A stretch of DNA of 64,000 nucleotides from Flammeovirga aprica JL-4 (GTDB lineage: Bacteria > Bacteroidota > Bacteroidia > Cytophagales > Flammeovirgaceae): assembly GCF_012844305.1 (NCBI RefSeq), contig NZ_JABANE010000002.1, positions 62,001 to 126,000 of the forward strand, in the 5' to 3' direction. A program made the translations under genes and the position numbers. A model generated the notes under the pieces. The model was not told the DNA's origin. It saw nothing but the letters and a program-made list of their open reading frames with translations, and searched no databases. Within the stretch, counting starts at the first letter, position 1. Each line of letters begins with the position of its first letter. Below are positions 58,304 through 64,000 of the stretch, one piece after another.

Positions 58304-59359
58304 ATGAATTTTTACACATCATCATACACCGAACATGTTGGGCCTGGCCTGTCAGGAAACGGTATCGGCATTCAATATTTTAATATCAATCCAACCACTT
58401 CCAAAATCACTTTACTGGAAAGTTATGAGACCATCAACCCTGGGTATTTTGCATTAAACCCAAAAGAAGAATTACTCTATACTTTCCAAGAAAGACAGCA
58501 AAACTTAGCACCAAAATTACTTTGTTTTAAAACCGATCAAGGAAAATTAGAATTGCTTCAATCATTAGAAATCAATGGAGGATTACCCTGCCATATTTTA
58601 CACCTCAAAAAGTACAATTGCTTAATGGTGAGTTGTTATGAAACCGGCAATTTTCTAAAATATGATTTAGATGAAAATGGCATTCCTCTTCCCTTTTCTC
58701 AAAATATAAAATATACAGGAGGAAGCATCAATCAAGAACGTCAAGAAGGACCTCACGCCCACTTATCCTATTACGACAAAGCTCATGATCTTCTACTTCT
58801 AGTCGATTTAGGAAATGATAAAATCTACAGTCTAAAATACCAAAACAATCAGTTCGTACAAACCAATGAAGTAAGCGTTCCTGCAGGTGGCGGTCCAAGG
58901 CATTTAATACAACACCCCAACAGCAATTACTGCTTTGTCTCCAATGAAATGACAGGTGAAGTCAGTCTCCTCAAATGGCAGAATAACGCTTGGCAGTGGA
59001 TCAAAAACGTCTCCATCATGACACAAGACCACAATAATGTCGCCTCCGCTTCCGCCATCAAATTATCAATATGTGGCCGATTTATCTACTGCGGAGTAAG
59101 AAGCACCAACAGCATTTCCATCCTAAAATTTGATCCCGACACGGAGGCTTTAAACCTTATCGAAGAAGTTCCAACGCAAGGTATTACCCCTAGAGATTTT
59201 GAGATTTCTCCCGACGGAAAACTTTTGATTGTAGGAAATCAAGACTCTGAATCTTTGGTTGTTTTTTCTGTTTGTGAGGATAGTGGTATGTTGGAGGTTG
59301 TAGAGAAAGTGGACGGGGTAAGGTCGGTTTGTTGTGTGGGGTTTGGGGGATCATTTTAA
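58304..59359 (+). CDS. Lactonase, 6-phosphogluconolactonase (Pgl/YbhE) beta-propeller family
   Basis: 351 residues, no signal peptide. A seven-blade propeller starts FYTSSYTEHVGPGLSGNGI. EGPHAHLSYYD (about 150-160) and GGGPRHLIQHPNSNYCFVSNE, GRFIYCGVRSTNSISIL, ITPRDFEISPDGKLLIVGNQ are the family's repeated blade motifs. It hydrolyses a sugar lactone to the acid. It shares an intergenic region with the IclR gene. In the cluster it would open the lactone made by one of the dehydrogenases. Confidence 0.85.
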   Translation: MNFYTSSYTEHVGPGLSGNGIGIQYFNINPTTSKITLLESYETINPGYFALNPKEELLYTFQERQQNLAPKLLCFKTDQGKLELLQSLEINGGLPCHILHLKKYNCLMVSCYETGNFLKYDLDENGIPLPFSQNIKYTGGSINQERQEGPHAHLSYYDKAHDLLLLVDLGNDKIYSLKYQNNQFVQTNEVSVPAGGGPRHLIQHPNSNYCFVSNEMTGEVSLLKWQNNAWQWIKNVSIMTQDHNNVASASAIKLSICGRFIYCGVRSTNSISILKFDPDTEALNLIEEVPTQGITPRDFEISPDGKLLIVGNQDSESLVVFSVCEDSGMLEVVEKVDGVRSVCCVGFGGSF

Positions 59360-59369
59360 TTATAAGGAT

Positions 59370-59398
59370 CAATTGTGCAACGTGGTGTTGCACAATTG
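59370..59398. repeat. Perfect 12-bp stem-loop, family D-like
   Basis: CAATTGTGCAAC (59370-59381) pairs with GTTGCACAATTG (59387-59398), loop GTGGT. It may end the lactonase transcript, though no T-run follows. Confidence 0.8.
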
Positions 59399-59691
59399 CC
59401 AGTACTTTAAAAGCTCACTTAAAATTCACTTTATAATTAGAATGCTACTCTTTATTTTATTCAGCAATTTTAATTTTGAGAAATAATCTCAATTTGAAGT
59501 TTCTAAAAACTTTACTAGCTTCGCTTCTTAAATAAAAAAAGTATTGCAGTTTATTATTATCAAGACTTTTCAATCAAAATTTGTTGAACACTTGTACTAG
59601 CAAACAGTTATTTCTTTGAGGAAAAAACTCTTCAACAACACACTCCAATAAACTGTCTTCTGTTTTTACAGCAAAAACTTCTATAAGAATC
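59399..59691. other. Intergenic region before the esterase gene
   Basis: 293 AT-rich bases. No convincing TAnnTTTG, ORF or RNA structure was found. Confidence 0.4.
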
Positions 59692-61350
59692 ATGAAAATG
59701 AAAAAAACAACTTCAACTCTATTCATCCTTTTACTACCGATCTATTTGTTTGGTCAATCTTTGATTACAGTAACAGTTCCAAATACTTCCGATGAAGTTT
59801 ATATCACGGGAAATCAAAAGAGCATTGGAAATTGGAAACCCAATAAAGTTAAGATGAATAAAGTTTCTGATCACAAAAGAGAGATTCAACTTGAACTCAC
59901 TTATCCCGCAGAGTTTAAATTTACAAGAGGGAATTGGGACTCTGAAGGATTGGTAGAAGGAGTTGAACAATTCAGTAACATTACTGTTTCTACTCCTCAA
60001 GAACAATTAAACTATGTGATAGAAAGATGGTCAGATGAAAAGATGACCAAAGGGAAATATGCTTTAAATTATGATGTCGAATACATTTCCTCAAAGCACT
60101 ATCCCGGTGAAGAAAGGCCTTTGAGGATATTTTTACCCAATGGTTACAACTCCAATAAAAAATATCCGGTAATCTATGTTTTAGATGGAGAAGCCCTATT
60201 TAATCCATCAATAGCTTGTATTTCTATCCTTCAAGCTAATGCAAATATCAATGGTAATTTCATCCCTGAATGTATTGTGGTGGGTATTGATAATGTTGAC
60301 CGAGGAAGAGATCTTAGTCCTAATTGGGGTACTACAAAAGGCTTACCTATAAGTGAATTTACTCCAGAAGGAGAACTTTTTTATAAAAGTATTTTAGAAG
60401 AAATCGTTCCTTTTATTAATGATAAATACTCTGTATCTGGTCATAACACATTAATCGGGCACTCAGATGGAGGTAATTTTGTCACGAAAGTGTATCTAAA
60501 AGATAATGATGTTTTCGATGGCATTATTGCTTTATCGGTCAATGATTTCGAAGGCTATTTTCAGCAAAATTTCTTAGATAATAAAAAAGAAAACAAAGAC
60601 TACTTTATTGGTTATGGAAGTAAAGATGATGAGTTTAATCTCTTCGGTGCCTACCTTGATAATCAAAAGGAATTAAGTGAAAATATTGTTGCTCAAAAGT
60701 ATAATGCAGACCATATCACTTTACCAAATTCAAGTCTTTTCGATGCGGTAAAATTTATCTTCAGAGACTATAAAAACTACGATTCTCTAATCGGGAAAAT
60801 GTATAATGATTCATTTAGTTACAAGGCTTTCGAACGTGCTTACGAAGAGCAAATGATTACTAAATATGGTGTTTCTGAACCGATTGGATATGATGTCACT
60901 TATTTACTCAACCAGGCTAGAGATCAAAATAACACCTTCGTATTCAATAAAATTTTAAACGAATTAGAACAATCGAAATTTCTTCAACTACAAGTTATGT
61001 TCTATTACGCCAATGAATTTAATCAAAACGAAAGAGCATCGAAATATCTTTATCAAATGCTGGAAAGTAATGACGCTAACGATAAAATGATTTTCTATGC
61101 AAATCTATATCAATACAAAGCCTTCTTCGTGGAAAAACTAGGGAAGGCAAATGAATTTATAGAATTCGTTGAAACTGCAAAAAAGAAATGGCCAGAGTAT
61201 ACTTTGGAGTACAACTATACCATCATTAAAACGGCAGATGAGCAAAACATTGAGTTTGAAAAATATCAGAAGTACCTAAAGTTCTGTCAGAAAAACTTTG
61301 TTGAGAACCGTTATTTTAAGAAAGAGGAATTGAAGGGGTTGGAGAAATAA
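59692..61350 (+). CDS. Secreted esterase (Esterase D/Fes type) with starch-binding-like N-domain and helical C-domain
   Basis: 552 residues. Signal peptide (1-22). Residues about 25-112 resemble a CBM20/CBM48 beta sandwich (VTVPNTSDEVYITGNQKSIGNWKP). Residues 130-360 are a PF00756-type esterase: YVLDGEALFN, nucleophile Ser258 in GHSDGGNF, and a His near DHITLPNS. The last 170 residues are helical, TPR-like. Family roles include siderophore or feruloyl ester hydrolysis. Fusion to a sugar-binding domain favours a carbohydrate ester, but no substrate is proven. Confidence 0.8.
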   Translation: MKMKKTTSTLFILLLPIYLFGQSLITVTVPNTSDEVYITGNQKSIGNWKPNKVKMNKVSDHKREIQLELTYPAEFKFTRGNWDSEGLVEGVEQFSNITVSTPQEQLNYVIERWSDEKMTKGKYALNYDVEYISSKHYPGEERPLRIFLPNGYNSNKKYPVIYVLDGEALFNPSIACISILQANANINGNFIPECIVVGIDNVDRGRDLSPNWGTTKGLPISEFTPEGELFYKSILEEIVPFINDKYSVSGHNTLIGHSDGGNFVTKVYLKDNDVFDGIIALSVNDFEGYFQQNFLDNKKENKDYFIGYGSKDDEFNLFGAYLDNQKELSENIVAQKYNADHITLPNSSLFDAVKFIFRDYKNYDSLIGKMYNDSFSYKAFERAYEEQMITKYGVSEPIGYDVTYLLNQARDQNNTFVFNKILNELEQSKFLQLQVMFYYANEFNQNERASKYLYQMLESNDANDKMIFYANLYQYKAFFVEKLGKANEFIEFVETAKKKWPEYTLEYNYTIIKTADEQNIEFEKYQKYLKFCQKNFVENRYFKKEELKGLEK

Positions 61351-61390
61351 TTTATGTTGTAAGTAATATCACATTTCCCAATGTTATAAT

Positions 61391-61438
61391 AAAAATGCAA
61401 ACCGCCCTAACGGTACCGTTTAAGCAGTTTGCATTTTT
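61391..61438 (+). terminator. Terminator of the esterase gene
   Basis: AAAAATGCAAAC (61391-61402) pairs with GTTTGCATTTTT (61427-61438); a further T follows. Confidence 0.9.
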
Positions 61439-61683
61439 TCTAAGTAGATTAAATACATACCTAGTAGCCCCACCGGGATTTTAAACACTATTGACTTTCA
61501 AATAGTTAAAGGCACATCGTAACAATTTTGCGACAACAATATGCACATAAAAATGAAATGAATATGGTTGACTATTAAAGTGGTGAATTATAGGAGGAAT
61601 TTATTTGAGAGTGAAAAAATTACACATATGATAACATACGTTAATCGTTGTTGTAAAATTCCTTAATGAAATATAAATATACT

Positions 61684-61691
61684 TATATTTG
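61684..61691 (+). promoter_or_regulatory. Putative -7 element of the small-protein genes
   Basis: TATATTTG, an exact TAnnTTTG, 37 bases before the 61729 start. Confidence 0.5.
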
Positions 61692-61728
61692 ATTTTATTT
61701 TTTACCTACTCTTAAATCAAAAAATCGA

Positions 61729-62244
61729 ATGAGACTATTGTTTATTTTTTTACTTTTTATAAGTACTAGAAATGTTTTTTCACAGGAATTAAAAGGTTAT
61801 TCAATTGGAAGTTATATTGCTAATAACGAAAATATTGAAACAACGGTAGGAGGGGTTTATGGTATTCTAAAAATATTTGAAGAAAGTAAAAAGATATCAT
61901 TCATTACTTTTAGTAGTTATGAAATACATACGAGCCCATATAGGGCTACTACAAATAATAAAGCAAGTGGTCTCCTTGAACCCAGATATTCTTATTATTC
62001 TAAAGTAAGTCCAACTCAAATTACAAACTTTGTAGAAGGAGTTAGAAGAAAGTATAATTTGACATTAATAAAAAAGCGAATAAGTGATAATAAAGTTAGA
62101 TGGCAAGCAAGAAAGAATAATATCAATTATTTTATTATTTACTCCAAATTGAATCAAACTATAGATTTTACTATTGCTAAGATTTCTGATAGTGAATCAA
62201 ACTCAAAAGAGAAAACAAAACAAAGAGCTTATTCTGATTTTTAA
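61729..62244 (+). CDS. Secreted protein of unknown function
   Basis: 171 residues. Signal peptide (about 1-18, ending FSQ). The mature part is basic and aromatic-rich. There is no known domain. It is the first of three small secreted ORFs with AT-richer codons than the housekeeping genes, just left of an IS element, which hints at transferred or fast-evolving DNA. Function unknown. Confidence 0.65.
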   Translation: MRLLFIFLLFISTRNVFSQELKGYSIGSYIANNENIETTVGGVYGILKIFEESKKISFITFSSYEIHTSPYRATTNNKASGLLEPRYSYYSKVSPTQITNFVEGVRRKYNLTLIKKRISDNKVRWQARKNNINYFIIYSKLNQTIDFTIAKISDSESNSKEKTKQRAYSDF

Positions 62245-62290
62245 TTAAGTTGATATATTTCTTTACTAAACTTTCCCCTATTTTTTTAAC

Positions 62291-62698
62291 ATGAAGATAT
62301 TTATTTTTATACTTTCCAACCTATTTTCAATTACTGCCTTTTGTCAAACAAGCTTTATGGGAGCATTTCAAGATGGAAATGATATGAAGCAAGTCAATAA
62401 CCAGATTCGTATTAATGTACAAAAAAGCACTTCAGAAGGTAATTACTATATGAAAGTATTTTTAGCTGAAGAAAAAGCTAAACTTCAAGATTTAAGGTTT
62501 AAATATAATAGAACAGAAAAAGCTCCTAATGGTCAAATAATTTATGTGTATGATGTATTAAATATTAGTAATGAAAACCCATCACACATATTATTTACTG
62601 GAAAAAAAGCATCTGAAACAATATCAGGATATGCCAATAATTTTAGTATTTCATTTTTATTTGATCGTAAAAATCAAGCGTTTATTTATATGTTTTAA
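62291..62698 (+). CDS. Small secreted protein of unknown function
   Basis: 135 residues. Signal peptide (about 1-18, ending FCQ). The mature part is beta-rich (EGNYYMKVFLAEEKAKL, QIIYVYDVLNI). It starts 46 bases after the previous gene and ends 15 bases before the next, so all three are probably one transcript. No domain recognised. Confidence 0.6.
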   Translation: MKIFIFILSNLFSITAFCQTSFMGAFQDGNDMKQVNNQIRINVQKSTSEGNYYMKVFLAEEKAKLQDLRFKYNRTEKAPNGQIIYVYDVLNISNENPSHILFTGKKASETISGYANNFSISFLFDRKNQAFIYMF

Positions 62699-62713
62699 GA
62701 AATTTTTTTTATT

Positions 62714-63169
62714 ATGTCTAGGTTATTATTATTATTTCTATTTGGATTATTTAGCAACGTAATTTATGCTCAATCATCTACTTATACTCATAAACAGTAC
62801 TTTTCAGACTTTGTGGATAGTAAATACGACAATATTGAAAAGGGATATAACAAAGTGGGTGTAACAAGGGGTAAACTTAAGTTCACAAAACAAAGTAATG
62901 GAAATTATCTGGTTCAATTCTATGATCATTTTCCATATCATGAATCAATTAATCTCAAATACCATTCAACAAAAAAAAGTAAAGATACCTCTTATTATTA
63001 TTATGTAAATCATAATAATAATTTCATATTCAAATTTGTTAATGTGAAACTAAGTGAAGTATGTAAAGGAGTAAAGTCATCATTTGATTTATTTATAAAA
63101 AATACAGAAATGAAAACTATTTCACCTTACCACTTTGAAGGTATACAATCGGAAAACATTCAATTTTAA
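62714..63169 (+). CDS. Small secreted protein of unknown function
   Basis: 151 residues. Signal peptide (about 1-19, ending IYAQ). The mature part has many Lys, Tyr, His and Asn and no recognised motif. It is the last of the three small genes; its stop is within 30 bases of the IS end. Any similarity to the other two is limited to the signal region. Confidence 0.6.
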   Translation: MSRLLLLFLFGLFSNVIYAQSSTYTHKQYFSDFVDSKYDNIEKGYNKVGVTRGKLKFTKQSNGNYLVQFYDHFPYHESINLKYHSTKKSKDTSYYYYVNHNNNFIFKFVNVKLSEVCKGVKSSFDLFIKNTEMKTISPYHFEGIQSENIQF

Positions 63170-63196
63170 ATATTAAAGAGGTTATTTTATATAAAA

Positions 63197-63230
63197 ATGG
63201 TAGCCCACTATTTAATTGTGGGTGTACCAT
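63197..63230. repeat. Terminal hairpin at the IS end
   Basis: ATGGTAgCCCAC pairs with GTGGGtgTACCAT around TATTTAATT, overlapping the transposase stop. It is probably the inner part of an IS end and its terminator. Confidence 0.6.
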
Positions 63231-64000
63231 TTATCAATAATAATTTGGTCTTTTTTTAATGGACGTCCTTTCTTTTTAGGGGGCGTCCATTTTTTTATTG
63301 TCCGATGTTTATTTACCATTTCATCAAAACTAAATACCTGATTAACAATACCTGCCGCAACTGCCGGTGTAGTTTTTAATGATTGGTGAATTCTGCAAAA
63401 ATTATAAAAACCACCAAAAAGATATAACCATTTCTCTGACAACTCAATATTTTTTATCGAAGACCTACTTCTTCTTGTAAAAGTATGGATACTGCTTCTT
63501 AAAGTAGCATTGAACCGCTCAATATATGCTGTATGTACTACACCTGTTGTATTCAACTTTTTCATTAGAAAGGGTAATACCCGAAGATTTCCTAAAGCAA
63601 TATCACAATGGTCAACACCATGGCATACATAACGTTTCCCTTTTCTTACATAACTTTTTATACATTGAATCAATACTATGTTTTCAGGGAAATAGTATGA
63701 GGATCTGCCTATCTTACCACGACGGGGTATTTTTTTATTAAAATACTTTTTAATACCAGTTTTATAACTACTCAAACCATCTGTTGCGATCAATAAAAAT
63801 TTACTGTGATCACAACATTTAGCGACTATTTCACAGAGCTTATTAATTAATGTCGTATTTCTTTTGTTGCTCACATGACCTCCTAACCATAGTCTATAAG
63901 TAGATGATATAGCACTAGTTATCCAATTTTTACCGCCAGGTGTACTTGAATATAATTCATCAAGTTCAACCTTTTTATGATCTATAGGTTGAACAACTAA
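63212..64000 (-). CDS. DDE transposase (IS1/IS6-like), C-terminal part
   Basis: The reading frame is open from the window edge to the stop at 63212. The visible 262 residues show Asp in VELDELYSSTPGG, Asp in IATDGLSSYKTG and Glu in YIERFNATLRSS, a complete DDE triad, and RIHQSLKTTP near the end. The GTG at 63874 is internal, since LWLGGH precedes it in frame. The family assignment (IS1-type transposase) is by motif pattern only. The N-terminal DNA-binding part lies beyond 64000. Confidence 0.8.
   Translation of the reverse strand, partial: LVVQPIDHKKVELDELYSSTPGGKNWITSAISSTYRLWLGGHVSNKRNTTLINKLCEIVAKCCDHSKFLLIATDGLSSYKTGIKKYFNKKIPRRGKIGRSSYYFPENIVLIQCIKSYVRKGKRYVCHGVDHCDIALGNLRVLPFLMKKLNTTGVVHTAYIERFNATLRSSIHTFTRRSRSSIKNIELSEKWLYLFGGFYNFCRIHQSLKTTPAVAAGIVNQVFSFDEMVNKHRTIKKWTPPKKKGRPLKKDQIIIDKWYTHN

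Larger units (their letters stand above)
63197..64000 (-). mobile_element. Insertion sequence, truncated by the window edge
   Basis: It contains a DDE transposase on the minus strand, with the right part outside the window. The left end is placed at the hairpin 63197-63230. The target-site duplication cannot be read without the other end. Confidence 0.7.

Noticed and set aside
63212..63874. GTG at 63874 as transposase start
   Set aside because: The frame stays open to the window edge, with conserved DELYSSTPGG residues upstream, so the GTG is internal.

Overview
The window reads as the chromosome of a marine, gliding-type Bacteroidota, most likely a Flammeovirga-like member of the Cytophagales. 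This is an inference from four things: AT-rich DNA with TAnnTTTG-type -7 promoter elements, many TonB-dependent receptors and lipoproteins, a flexirubin-type locus edge, and polysaccharide-acting enzymes. I saw no rRNA, tRNA or CRISPR array.

Layout. 1-2.3 kb: start of an aromatic amino acid ammonia-lyase gene, a secreted unknown protein and a halogenase-like flavoprotein (probably the edge of a pigment cluster). 2.7-11.4 kb: a hydrolase, a TonB receptor, an M61 protease, two cold-shock-domain genes and a lipoprotein. 11.5-11.95 kb: two tandem 50-residue membrane peptides with matching leader hairpins. 12.1-24 kb: an iron/heme region with ChaN, HmuY, an HmuR-like receptor, a flavinylated NapH-like electron-transfer protein, an exported CbiX-type chelatase, an AraC regulator with a putative 21-bp-spaced operator, a siderophore receptor and a PepSY reductase. 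24-34.3 kb: small proteins, a SpoIIE phosphatase, a GH43-like enzyme, Rof, DinB, an orphan UmuC, TetR and PrmC. 34.4-36.5 kb: a two-gene Septu-like defence cassette (ATPase plus HNH nuclease) bracketed by a 17-bp direct repeat. 36.6-46.5 kb: GH2, GH97, a secreted caspase-like protease and a LacZ-type GH2. 46.9-59.4 kb: a catabolic cluster with a RhaT-type permease, two signal-less solute-binding-protein-like proteins interleaved with two class III CoA-transferases, a Gfo/Idh dehydrogenase, a zinc-type dehydrogenase, a KduD-like SDR, a MaoC hydratase, an IclR regulator and a lactonase. 59.7-64 kb: an esterase, three small AT-rich secreted unknowns and a truncated IS transposase.

Two things stand out. 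The first is the catabolic cluster. Its core (solute-binding-like, CoA-transferase, CoA-transferase, solute-binding-like) is tightly overlapped, has no ABC permease or ATPase, and has no export signals. This suggests a cytosolic CoA-activating complex for a sugar acid rather than a transporter. The second is a set of at least five families of short hairpins. Within a family the core is conserved while the outer stem changes on both sides together. They fill most intergenic gaps of the catabolic operon and abut several gene ends.

The iron region can be read as one pathway. HmuY and the receptor bring heme in. The flavinylated membrane protein could supply electrons outside the cytoplasm, and the lipoprotein chelatase could act on the porphyrin. 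The glycosidases may feed sugars to the catabolic cluster, but no SusC/SusD pair is present to define a classical polysaccharide utilization locus.
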